From an uncultured Opitutia bacterium (GTDB taxonomy: Bacteria > Verrucomicrobiota > Verrucomicrobiia > Opitutales > Opitutaceae), in contig CAIRTK010000055.1 of NCBI GenBank assembly GCA_903881475.1, positions 30,649 through 94,648 of the forward strand: DNA of 64,000 nt. The letters are read 5' to 3'. A program made the translations under genes and the position numbers. This document shows, piece after piece, positions 18,750-27,010 of the stretch. How positions within the stretch are numbered: position 1 is the stretch's first letter; the number at the start of each line of letters is the position of its first letter. Below the pieces are notes generated by a model. It saw nothing but the letters and a program-made list of their open reading frames with translations, did not search any database and was not told the origin of the DNA.

Positions 18750-20648
18750 TTGCTGAAACTTCTGCTCCAAGCCCTCGGATGGATTCTGGCCCACGCCCCG
18801 GAGCCGCTCCTGCACGGTCTGTCCGCTGTCCTGGGCGAGCTCATCTACTGGACGGTTCCCCGCCGCCGCCGGCTCGCGCTGGCCAATCTCGACCACGCGT
18901 TCCCCGGACGTTCCCCGGCGTGGCGCCGACGGACGGCCCGCGCGAGTTCACGCCGGCTGGTGGAGACGGGGCTGCTTTCCCTCGCAACGCCTTATCTGGG
19001 TGAGAGACGGCTCCGCCTCATTATCCAGGCGGCGCCCGGCTTGGTCGATCTCGTCAACCGCGCCCACCAAGCGCCGCGTGCCACCGTCTTGATTACGCCG
19101 CACATGGCGTACTGGGAGGCGCAGACCTGCATGCCGCTCGTGCTGCCGGCTCCTTTTCCGGAGATGGGCGTGATTTACCGTCCGCTCGACAACGCCGCGG
19201 CTGACAGCTGGATCAAGCGTGCCCGCGAGCGCTTCGGCATGCGGCTACTCTCCCGCAAGGAGGGCTTCGCCGAGTCGCTGAAAATCCTCCGCCGCCAGGG
19301 GATCATCGGCATCCTCTTCGACCAGAACGCCGGCCTGCAGGGCGCACTCACGACGCTCTTCGGGCGGGTGTGCTCCACCTCCGAACTGCCCGGCCTCCTG
19401 GTTGAGAAATTCTCCGCGCAGATGGTCGTCCTGTACCCCCGGCGTTTGGGGTTCTGGCGGGTTGAACTCCACCTCGAACCCGTGGCCCATGACGGCACCG
19501 TCGCCGGCGCCACCGTCGCCGGCAATCGCTGGCTCGAGACCAAGCTGGGCGGCGAAGACGACCTCTGTGCTTCCTGGCTTTGGGCGCACGACCGCTGGCG
19601 CAATCAGGACATACCTGCCAAGCGGCTCCGCTTGGAAGCCAAGCGGGACTTCCTCGCCGCCGACCTGCAGGCCCGCGGACTGACTGCCCTGCCCCCCGGG
19701 ACCCGCGTCTTCATCCGCCTGCCCAACTGGCTCGGCGATGTCGTCATGGCCCTGCCGCTCCTCCGCGCCCTGCGCGTCTCCCGGCCAGACGCCGAGATCA
19801 CCCTGCTCGCCAGGCCGCAGTTTCTCCCTTTGCTCGAAACCTGGAACGTCGCCGACCGGCTGCAACCGCTGCCGCCACGCGGACCGGGCTACTTCCTGCA
19901 TTTCTGGCGTCTGCGCCGCGCTTATCCCGACGTCTGGCTGCTATTCACCAACTCCCTGCGCGGCGACCTGGAGGCGTGGCTCACCGGCTGCCGCCAGCGT
20001 TTCGGCCTGCTGCGTCCGGGCAAATTCCGACCGTTGGTTTCACACGCCTACCGCGTGCCCGCGGATTTCGACGAACGCACCCATCACCAGCTCGTGCTCT
20101 GGGAGAATTTCTTCCGCCATTTCGGATTGAACGCTCCGGTGGACCGCACCCCGCAGGTTTCACCGCCCGGACAAAAATCCGGCATCGGCCTGATCGCCGG
20201 GTCGGAGAACAACCCGGCCAAGCGCTGGCCTGTGGCGCATTGGCGCGCACTCGTCGAGGCCCGGCCGGACGAACGCTTCGTGCTCTTCGGCACGGCCAAT
20301 GACGCGCCCATCACGCAAGCGATCGCCGCCGGCTTCGGCAGCCGCGTGGAAGACCTTGCCGGCCGGACCACCCTGCCCGACTATTGCGCGCGCCTCCGCA
20401 CCTGTCGCGCGCTTATCACCAACGACACCGGCGGCATGCATCTCGCCAACGCCCTGGGTGTCCCGCTCATCGCCCTCTTCGGCCCGACCAATCCCATCCG
20501 GACCGGGCCGGTCTTTTCCTCCCCGGTGACGATTCTCCAGCCGCCCGGCTGCGACGCCTCGGGTGGAGCTGCGCTGGCCGATCTCTCCCCGGCTGCGGTG
20601 CTCGGCGCCCTGGCAAACTTCGAGCGCACCGCCGCGTTGCCCACTTAA
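18750..20648 (+). CDS. Fusion protein: LpxL-type acyltransferase plus GT9 heptosyltransferase
   Basis: The 632-residue product has two domains that are normally separate proteins. Residues 1-290 are a lipid A late acyltransferase (LpxL/LpxM family) with an N-terminal hydrophobic segment and the catalytic HX4E as His118-Glu123 in PHMAYWE. Residues 318-632 are a WaaF-like heptosyltransferase with RLPNWLGDVVMALP at the start, the ENNPAKRWP segment and TNDTGGMHLANALG near the end. Both halves look intact, joined by a short basic linker. The frame has an upstream stop at 18735-18737. TTG at 18750 is the likeliest start, with no in-frame ATG until deep in the first domain. Confidence 0.88.
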   Translation: MLKLLLQALGWILAHAPEPLLHGLSAVLGELIYWTVPRRRRLALANLDHAFPGRSPAWRRRTARASSRRLVETGLLSLATPYLGERRLRLIIQAAPGLVDLVNRAHQAPRATVLITPHMAYWEAQTCMPLVLPAPFPEMGVIYRPLDNAAADSWIKRARERFGMRLLSRKEGFAESLKILRRQGIIGILFDQNAGLQGALTTLFGRVCSTSELPGLLVEKFSAQMVVLYPRRLGFWRVELHLEPVAHDGTVAGATVAGNRWLETKLGGEDDLCASWLWAHDRWRNQDIPAKRLRLEAKRDFLAADLQARGLTALPPGTRVFIRLPNWLGDVVMALPLLRALRVSRPDAEITLLARPQFLPLLETWNVADRLQPLPPRGPGYFLHFWRLRRAYPDVWLLFTNSLRGDLEAWLTGCRQRFGLLRPGKFRPLVSHAYRVPADFDERTHHQLVLWENFFRHFGLNAPVDRTPQVSPPGQKSGIGLIAGSENNPAKRWPVAHWRALVEARPDERFVLFGTANDAPITQAIAAGFGSRVEDLAGRTTLPDYCARLRTCRALITNDTGGMHLANALGVPLIALFGPTNPIRTGPVFSSPVTILQPPGCDASGGAALADLSPAAVLGALANFERTAALPT

Positions 20649-20690
20649 GCATTGCCCGGGCCGGCCGCTCTCTCACCACTTCTCCCGCCG

Positions 20691-21665
20691 ATGCCCTTGC
20701 TGAACGTCACCGATCTCCGCACCTGGTTTCACACCCGCTCCGGAGTCTATCGGGCGGTGGACGGCATCAGTTTCAGCGTCGGGCGCGGCGAAACGCTCGG
20801 TATCGTCGGCGAATCCGGCTCGGGCAAATCCGTGACCTGCTACTCCATCATGGGCCTGATCCCGCAGCCGCCGGGACGCATTGAGAGTGGCACGGCAATC
20901 TTCGACGGCGTGGACCTGCTCCATTGCACGCCCAAACAGGCGCGCAGCATCCGCGGCAAACGCGTCGCGATGATCTTCCAGGACCCGATGACGTCGCTGA
21001 ATCCCTACCTGCGGATTTCCGAACAGCTCATCGAGCCGCTCCTGATCCACGAGAAAATCTCCCGGCGGGATGCCCTCGCGCGTGCCCTCGCCATCCTGGA
21101 GGACGTCGGCATCAACGACGCCGCCAAGCGCATTCACTACTACCCGCATGAGTTCTCCGGCGGCATGCGGCAGCGTGTGATGATTGCGATGGCCCTGATC
21201 ACCAAGCCCGAGCTCCTCATCGCCGACGAGCCCACCACCGCCCTCGATGTGACCGTGCAGGCCCAGATCCTCGAGCTCATCAAGAAAATGCAGCGCGAAC
21301 TCGGCATGGCCGTGATCTTCATCACGCATGACCTCGGCGTGGTTTCCGGGCTCTGTGACCGCGTCCAGGTGATGTACGCCGGCCGCATCGTCGAAACCGC
21401 CGATACGCGCACGCTGTTTCATTCGCCGAAACATCCCTACACCCGGGCGCTCCAGCGCTCCATTCCGTCCATGCAGGCCAAGGGCGCCGAGCTCTTCACC
21501 ATACCCGGCATGCCCCCCGATCTCTCCAAACCGCTCGCCGGCTGCTCCTTCGCTCCCCGTTGCGAATATGCCGCTGACCGCTGTTACGTTGAAAATCCTC
21601 AGCTCGCGGCCGTGAGTGCCACGCAGGCCCAGGCATGTCTTCGCGTCCAGGCCGGCGAACTTTGA
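20691..21665 (+). CDS. Peptide ABC transporter ATP-binding protein, OppD/DppD type
   Basis: The 324-residue product is an ABC ATPase of an oligopeptide/dipeptide importer. Walker A GESGSGKS lies near residues 39-46, the signature FSGGMRQRV in the middle, Walker B LLIADEPTT, and the C-terminal oligopeptide-transporter extension with its Cys-containing end (CSFAPRCEYA, then CYVENP), which in some family members binds an iron-sulfur cluster. The frame opens upstream, but ATG at 20691 gives the normal MPLLNVTDL. The partner ATPase follows after 14 bases. No permease or binding protein is in the window. Confidence 0.93.
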   Translation: MPLLNVTDLRTWFHTRSGVYRAVDGISFSVGRGETLGIVGESGSGKSVTCYSIMGLIPQPPGRIESGTAIFDGVDLLHCTPKQARSIRGKRVAMIFQDPMTSLNPYLRISEQLIEPLLIHEKISRRDALARALAILEDVGINDAAKRIHYYPHEFSGGMRQRVMIAMALITKPELLIADEPTTALDVTVQAQILELIKKMQRELGMAVIFITHDLGVVSGLCDRVQVMYAGRIVETADTRTLFHSPKHPYTRALQRSIPSMQAKGAELFTIPGMPPDLSKPLAGCSFAPRCEYAADRCYVENPQLAAVSATQAQACLRVQAGEL

Positions 21666-21679
21666 AGCCCTAATCCTCC

Positions 21680-22663
<984 letters not shown>

Positions 22664-22675
22664 ACCCGGCGCAGC

Positions 22676-23131
22676 CTATCGCAGCTGCCGCAGTGCCTCG
22701 TAACAGGCAATGCCGGCCGCAGTGCTGAGATTCAGTGAGCGCAGCTCGGCGTTGGCCTGCGGGATCGTCACACGCTGGGTCTCGCCCACTTCCTCGTGCA
22801 GCCAGGCGGGCGCGCCCGAGCCTTCGTTGCCAAAGACCAGCCCGTCATCGTCTGCATAGCGCACGTCCCAAAACGCCTGCCTGGTTTTCGTGGTGAAAAG
22901 CCACAGCCGTTTTGGCCTGTGCGGACTTGCCCGGAACGCCGCCCAGTCCGTATGCTCGTGCACGTCGAGTGATTTCCAGTAGTCCATGCCGGCCCGCTTC
23001 AGGTTTTTGTCCGTGATCTCAAACCCCAGCGGATGGATCAGGTGCAGCCGCGAACGCGTGAGCGCGCAGAGGCGGCCAACGTTGCCGGTGTTCGGCGCGA
23101 TCTGCGGTTGAAACAGCACGAGGTGCAGCAT
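22676..23131 (-). CDS. trmL: tRNA (cytidine(34)-2'-O)-methyltransferase
   Basis: TrmL methylates the wobble ribose of tRNA-Leu isoacceptors. The 151-residue product is the minimal SPOUT fold. It starts LVLFQPQIAPNTGNVGRLC, has LVFGNEGSGAP in the middle and ends with LRSLNLSTAAGIACYEALR, which together make the trefoil-knot SAM site. The length equals E. coli TrmL. It is convergent with the oppF-like gene and its start sits back to back with the receiver-domain gene. Confidence 0.95.
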   Translation of the reverse strand: MLHLVLFQPQIAPNTGNVGRLCALTRSRLHLIHPLGFEITDKNLKRAGMDYWKSLDVHEHTDWAAFRASPHRPKRLWLFTTKTRQAFWDVRYADDDGLVFGNEGSGAPAWLHEEVGETQRVTIPQANAELRSLNLSTAAGIACYEALRQLR

Positions 23132-23150
23132 GGCCGCATCCTTCCTACGT

Positions 23151-23645
23151 ATGATTACGAATCAAGCACGGGTGAATTGCGTTCCCGGCCTTGAAAACCA
23201 GCTTCGCACTCTGCCCCTCGTGAATCCCGTTCCGCGAAAATCCGTCGTCATCGTCGATGACGAGATCTCGTACACCAACCTGCTCACGCAGCTGCTGTCG
23301 GAAAACCTGGACTGCCGCGTGATCGCCTTCACGCGCCCGCTGGATGCCCTGGCCGCCCTGCCCGAGCTCGATGCCGGCGTGATCGTCACCGACTATTACA
23401 TGCCACAGCTGGACGGGCTCGAATTCATCGCTCAGGCCTCACACCTGGCTCCGGCGGTGCCCTTCATCCTGATCACCGGCCACACCATCAGCCTGACGAG
23501 CGAAGAGCTGGCGGAAATCACACCCTTGAAGAAGATTCTGCCCAAGCCCTTCAGCTGGCGGAAACTCGGCGACGAAATCATCCGCCTCTGGCCCGAGCCG
23601 GGCGTGAACCTGCTCCGCGCGGAGGCCCACCCGGCCTCAGTCTAG
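23151..23645 (+). CDS. Single-domain response regulator (receiver only)
   Basis: The product is a CheY-like receiver: VVIVDDE at residues 32-38 gives the acidic pocket, Asp81 in VTDYYMP is the phosphoacceptor, ITGH holds the conserved Thr and LPKPF the conserved Lys. There is no output domain, so it should act by protein contact. The start is uncertain: ATG at 23130 overlaps the trmL start, ATG at 23151 was chosen, and GTG at 23220 would also keep the whole receiver. No kinase is adjacent. Its stop overlaps that of the convergent thrB by 9 bases. Confidence 0.82.
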   Translation: MITNQARVNCVPGLENQLRTLPLVNPVPRKSVVIVDDEISYTNLLTQLLSENLDCRVIAFTRPLDALAALPELDAGVIVTDYYMPQLDGLEFIAQASHLAPAVPFILITGHTISLTSEELAEITPLKKILPKPFSWRKLGDEIIRLWPEPGVNLLRAEAHPASV

Positions 23646-24545
23646 GCGCAGCCCGGCATTGTCGGCCGCCAGCACCCGGGCCCCGCTGGCGACGGATTTT
23701 CCGGCAAACGCCTCCCGCATCGCCGACAGCACCTGGGCCGCCTGCCCCTGTACGCAGACACACAGCACGCTCGAGCCACTCCCGCTCAGCCAGCCTGTGA
23801 ACGCTCCCGCCGCCACCCCCGCGGCGATCGCCTCCCGAGCACCCGGGATCTTCGGCAGGCGGTATGGTTCGTGCATAAAATCGCCGGCGGCGGCCCGGAG
23901 TTTTTCAAAGTCACCCGTGGCCAGCGCCGCCGTAAAGTACGCGGCGCTGTTGATGCTCTTCACCGCGTCGAAATAAGGCAGGGTCGCGGGCAGGACACCG
24001 CGCGATTCCTTCGTCAGCAATTCCGTGCTGGGGGACGCCACAACAAAGGCCAGATCCGCCGGCACCGCAATGCGCACCGTGTCGACGTAGGCCCCGCTCA
24101 CCGGGTCGCACCGCGACACGCAAAAGCCGCCCAGAATCCCGGCGCTGGCGTTGTCCGGATGCCCTTCGAGCAGCGTGACCGCGGCCACGAGCTGGTGCCG
24201 CGACCAGCCCGTGCCGTGCAACGCATCGAGCCCCGCCAACACACCGGCGATCACCGTGACACTCGAGCCCAGCCCGCGCGCGGCCGGCACCTCGCCCTCG
24301 ATGCGATAGCGGAAACCCGCCGGCGCCAGACCGGCGGTGCGAAAGAACAGGGCCGCGGTCTCGGCCACCATTTCCTGCGCCCGGCCATCCGCCGGCCGTT
24401 CCGGCTGCGGTACGGTCCCGGCCGCGCGGGTGAGTATCACCCGGTTGTACACCGAAAGGGCCAATCCGAGGGTGTCGAACCCCGCCCCGCAATTGGACGT
24501 GCTGCCGGGCACCCGGACCGTGACGGTATCGCGCGCGGTGCTCAT
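23637..24545 (-). CDS. thrB: Homoserine kinase
   Basis: ThrB phosphorylates homoserine on the way to threonine. The 302-residue product is a GHMP kinase: PGSTSNCGAGFDTLG at the start, the ATP-binding VPAARGLGSSVTV motif near residues 90-102, and the C-terminal GWLSGSGSSVLC glycine motif. The ATG at 24543-24545 shares a base with the smpB stop (TGATG), so translation is coupled to smpB. A GTG one codon upstream is the alternative. The gene is set apart from other threonine genes. Confidence 0.93.
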   Translation of the reverse strand: MSTARDTVTVRVPGSTSNCGAGFDTLGLALSVYNRVILTRAAGTVPQPERPADGRAQEMVAETAALFFRTAGLAPAGFRYRIEGEVPAARGLGSSVTVIAGVLAGLDALHGTGWSRHQLVAAVTLLEGHPDNASAGILGGFCVSRCDPVSGAYVDTVRIAVPADLAFVVASPSTELLTKESRGVLPATLPYFDAVKSINSAAYFTAALATGDFEKLRAAAGDFMHEPYRLPKIPGAREAIAAGVAAGAFTGWLSGSGSSVLCVCVQGQAAQVLSAMREAFAGKSVASGARVLAADNAGLRLD

Positions 24546-25021
24546 CACCGGCGGTACTTGATCGTTTTGTCCTCGTCGCGCATCAGCGCCTTCTTCTTCA
24601 GGGTCTCGCGCTTGTCGAAAAGTTTTTTGCCGGTGCAGAGCCCGACCTCCACCTTCACCAGCGCCTCCTTGAAATACATCCGCAGCGGGACCACGGCGCG
24701 ACTGCCGCCGGCGTCGAGCGCCTGGGAGATTTTCCGGATCTGGTTCGCGTGCAGCAGCAGCTTCCGGATCCGGCGCGCATCGTGATTGTTGATGTTCCCG
24801 AACGCGTATTGCTCGATGTGCGCGTTGTGCATCCAGAGTTCGCCCTTTTCGATGCGACCGAACGCGTCGCTGATCTGCGCCTTGCCCGCCCGGATCGACT
24901 TCACCTCGGTGCCCTTGAGCGCGATGCCCGCCTCAAAGCGTTCGTCCACGAAGTAGTCGCGGAACGCCTTCGAGTTCCGCACTTCCGTGTAGCGTTTGGG
25001 ATCTTTTTTTTGCGCGCTCAT
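24545..25021 (-). CDS. smpB: SsrA-binding protein SmpB
   Basis: SmpB delivers tmRNA to stalled ribosomes. The 158-residue product has the conserved EAGIALKGTEVKSIR strand, the AHIEQYAFGN segment, the RKLLLHANQIRKI helix and a basic C-terminal tail ending in KTIKYRR. The length is standard. It lies 93 bases after rpoZ and is coupled to thrB. No tmRNA gene was recognised in the window. Confidence 0.97.
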   Translation of the reverse strand: MSAQKKDPKRYTEVRNSKAFRDYFVDERFEAGIALKGTEVKSIRAGKAQISDAFGRIEKGELWMHNAHIEQYAFGNINNHDARRIRKLLLHANQIRKISQALDAGGSRAVVPLRMYFKEALVKVEVGLCTGKKLFDKRETLKKKALMRDEDKTIKYRR

Positions 25022-25045
25022 CGGCGAACGTAAAATTTAGGCATG

Positions 25046-25090
25046 AAAAAGGCGGCTTCGGCTCTGCTGGTCAGCAAAACCGCGCCGCCT
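25046..25090 (-). terminator. Probable intrinsic terminator after rpoZ
   Basis: On the minus strand GGCGGC (84-89 of this 25000 block) and GCCGCC (51-56) enclose a long loop with internal pairing, followed by TTTTT. It lies just after the rpoZ stop and upstream of smpB. Confidence 0.6.
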
Positions 25091-25114
25091 GGAAATGTCA
25101 AAAGCCGCCGTCGC

Positions 25115-25315
25115 TCAGGCTTCGCTGATTTCGTAGCTGATCTTGCCTTCGCTGATCTCGCGCAGCGCCGTGTCCTCGGCCGAAAGCTTCTCCAACGACT
25201 CGACCAGCGGGCGGTTGCCGCGGCGGAGTTGCTTCACGCGGCGCGAGACCACGTTGATCAGCATGTTGGGATCGGTGATGACCTTCAGGGCGTCTTTGAT
25301 GTAATCTTCTCTCAT
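25115..25315 (-). CDS. rpoZ: DNA-directed RNA polymerase omega subunit
   Basis: The 66-residue product begins MREDYIKDALKVITDPNML and has VVSRRVKQLRRG and ALREISEGKISYE, which match the conserved omega pattern (RAxQL, then ALREIxEGKI). Omega helps fold and assemble the beta-prime subunit. The frame continues 23 codons upstream, but those are unlike the family, and the ATG at 25313-25315 gives the normal N-terminus. It is upstream of smpB on the same strand. Confidence 0.85.
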   Translation of the reverse strand: MREDYIKDALKVITDPNMLINVVSRRVKQLRRGNRPLVESLEKLSAEDTALREISEGKISYEISEA

Positions 25316-25428
25316 GGCTGGGCGGGTTGGCTGCGGTGAAAAGGGTTGAGAACTAGGACTCGAGACCGATGCGTCAAGGGTCAATTTCCCGGCTTGCCCC
25401 CGCCCTAGCCCTACGGAAACGCTGCGCC

Positions 25429-25749
25429 ATGTTCATCGCCTGGACGACTTTGACCACCCGGATCGACGCCGAGAAACTGGCCGCGGATATCGTCGCCCGC
25501 GGCCTGGCCGTTTGCGCACAGATCGACGGACCGATTACCTCCCACTATCTCTGGCAGGGCCGGCCGGAGCACACCGAGGAGCACCGTCTCGTGCTTAAGT
25601 GTCTGCCATCCAATATCGCAGCGCTTGAGATTCACGTTCTGGCCCATCATCCCTATGAAGTGCCAGAATGGGTGGTGGTTCGCGCGGAGCACGTGGGAGA
25701 AAAATACTTGTCATGGGCAAAGGCGGGCCCTACCAACTTGCCCCTTTAG
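25429..25749 (+). CDS. cutA: CutA-like divalent cation tolerance protein
   Basis: The 106-residue product matches the CutA1 trimer family: an N-terminal strand MFIAWTTL, GLAVCAQIDGPITSHYLWQG (family: LAACVNI...SxYxWxG), then HHPYEVPEWVV and a final YLSW. The frame is open upstream to 25369, but the ATG at 25429 gives the usual length. CutA was linked to copper tolerance in E. coli; its true role is unsettled. It lies 27 bases upstream of the small basic protein gene on the same strand. Confidence 0.88.
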   Translation: MFIAWTTLTTRIDAEKLAADIVARGLAVCAQIDGPITSHYLWQGRPEHTEEHRLVLKCLPSNIAALEIHVLAHHPYEVPEWVVVRAEHVGEKYLSWAKAGPTNLPL

Positions 25750-25776
25750 CAACTCGAACTCATCTCCTTTACCACC

Positions 25777-25932
25777 ATGTCCCAGCACAAAAGCCTCCAA
25801 GGCGCCTCCGGTCTCGTCGTTAAACGCAACGTCCTCAAGCGCTTCGAGCGTGTCGACCTGCTCAAAAAGCGCGGCCAATGGAAGGCCGGTGACCGCGTTC
25901 AGGGTCTCCGCAAGACCAAGCCCGACGTCTGA
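25777..25932 (+). CDS. Chlamydiae/Verrucomicrobia small basic protein (TIGR04137-like)
   Basis: This 51-residue protein starts MSQHKSLQGASG and continues with VVKRNVLKRFERVDLLKKRG and ends GLRKTKPDV. It is very basic, with 14 Lys/Arg. The pattern, especially NVLKRFERV.LLKKRGQW, matches a short protein family found in Verrucomicrobia and Chlamydiae. Function is unknown; its composition and apparent high conservation suggest an RNA- or ribosome-linked role, which is inference. No clear Shine-Dalgarno sequence precedes the ATG. A strong terminator follows 20 bases after the stop. Confidence 0.88.
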   Translation: MSQHKSLQGASGLVVKRNVLKRFERVDLLKKRGQWKAGDRVQGLRKTKPDV

Positions 25933-25952
25933 GCCCGTCCTCTTCCCTTCCC

Positions 25953-25990
25953 GGCAGGCAGTTTTTCCGCTGCCTGCCTTTTTTATTTTT
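25953..25990 (+). terminator. Strong intrinsic terminator
   Basis: GGCAGGCAG at 25953-25961, an 8-base loop, CTGCCTGCC at 25970-25978, then TTTTTTATTTTT. It ends the cutA/small basic protein unit. Confidence 0.95.
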
Positions 25991-26004
25991 GCGCCCCGCC
26001 TGCC

Positions 26005-26682
26005 ATGTTCAAAGGCCTATTTGAATGGTACAACCAGTCGCTCGCCAGCGGAGGTTATCCGCTGATCGTGCTACTGATGGCGATCGAGAGCTCGATCGTG
26101 CCGCTGCCCAGCGAATTCATCATCCCCCCGGCCATCATCGTCGCCCAAAAGACGGGCAACATGACTTTCCTGGGCATCGTCCTCGCCGGTGCGTTCGGTT
26201 CCTGGATCGGCGCCACCGCCATGTACTGGGTCGCCCGCTGGGCCGGCCGGCCGCTGGTCCTGCAATTCAGCGCCGCAACCGAGCACTGGGCTTCACGGCT
26301 CACCCGTTATCCTTGGCTGCATAGCTTCATCCGGCATTTCCTGATCACGCCGGAAAAGATCGAAAAGGCGGAGCGTTGGTCCACCCGCTTCGGCAGTTTC
26401 GGCATCTTCGCCTCGCGCCTGTTGCCCGTTGTGCGCCACCTGATCGGCCTGCCGGCCGGCATCGTGCGGATGAGCTACCTCACGTTTTCCATCTTCACCC
26501 TGATCGGTTCCGCCGCCTGGTGCGCCGTGCTCTGCTGGGTCGGCATGCAGGCCGGCCGCGACGAGGCGCTCATGCGCGGGGAAATGCACCGGGTCACGCT
26601 CTGGGCTGTCGGCGCCCTCGCGGTGCTGGGTGCGATCTACTATTTCTTCGTCCACCGCTACGCGCGGGAAGAGACGAAGTGA
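26005..26682 (+). CDS. DedA family membrane protein
   Basis: The 225-residue product shows the DedA/VTT domain: ESSIVPLPSEFIIPPAI near residues 28-44, the GAFGSWIGATAMYWVARWAG segment around 62-81, then the FGSFGIFASRLLPVVRHLIGLPAG block near 132-153, which carries the conserved Arg residues. Four to five membrane segments are visible. DedA proteins are thought to be lipid transporters or scramblases at the inner membrane, and the Arg pair is needed for function in E. coli. It starts 15 bases after the terminator of the previous unit. Confidence 0.93.
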   Translation: MFKGLFEWYNQSLASGGYPLIVLLMAIESSIVPLPSEFIIPPAIIVAQKTGNMTFLGIVLAGAFGSWIGATAMYWVARWAGRPLVLQFSAATEHWASRLTRYPWLHSFIRHFLITPEKIEKAERWSTRFGSFGIFASRLLPVVRHLIGLPAGIVRMSYLTFSIFTLIGSAAWCAVLCWVGMQAGRDEALMRGEMHRVTLWAVGALAVLGAIYYFFVHRYAREETK

Positions 26683-26747
26683 CCGTCGGCGGACCTGTCT
26701 TTGCTCTCGACAGGCCCGGCCCGGCCATCGATTTTCCGGCGTTCATC

Positions 26748-26822
26748 GCGAGCGTAGCACAATGGATAGTGTAGTGGCCTCCGAAGCCATTGATCTGGGT
26801 TCGATTCCCAGCGCTCGCACCA
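26748..26822 (+). tRNA. tRNA-Arg(CCG)
   Basis: A full cloverleaf: acceptor GCGAGCG pairs with CGCTCGC; a D arm GCAC...GTGT; anticodon stem GTGGC/GCCAT with loop CTCCGAA, so the anticodon is CCG reading CGG; T arm CTGGG-TTCGATT-CCCAG; discriminator A and an encoded CCA. Confidence 0.95.
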
Positions 26823-26896
26823 GCCGCCGCTGTGGCCATAAGGCTGCCACCCCGTAGCCCGCGTTCAGCGGGTGAAAGAAGCCCCTGACCAGCGCG

Positions 26897-26980
26897 GGAA
26901 ACTCAAAATCCGAAACCCGAAGCACGGAAAGCCAAAGGTTGACTTCGAAGCCGGCATTTCCCTCGTGCTTCGAGTTTCCA
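26897..26980. repeat. Imperfect inverted repeat of the 'GAAACTC/CGAAGCAC' type
   Basis: The left arm (26897-26925) ends ACCCGAAGCAC and the right arm (26965-26979) reads GTGCTTCGAGTTTCC. The GGGAAACTCAAAATCCGAAA wording resembles the element copies at 33447 and 49775. It lies between tRNA-Arg and the lpdA 3' end. Confidence 0.6.
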
Positions 26981-27010
26981 CTTTAGCGCTTACCGCGCCC
27001 CCGGCGCGGT

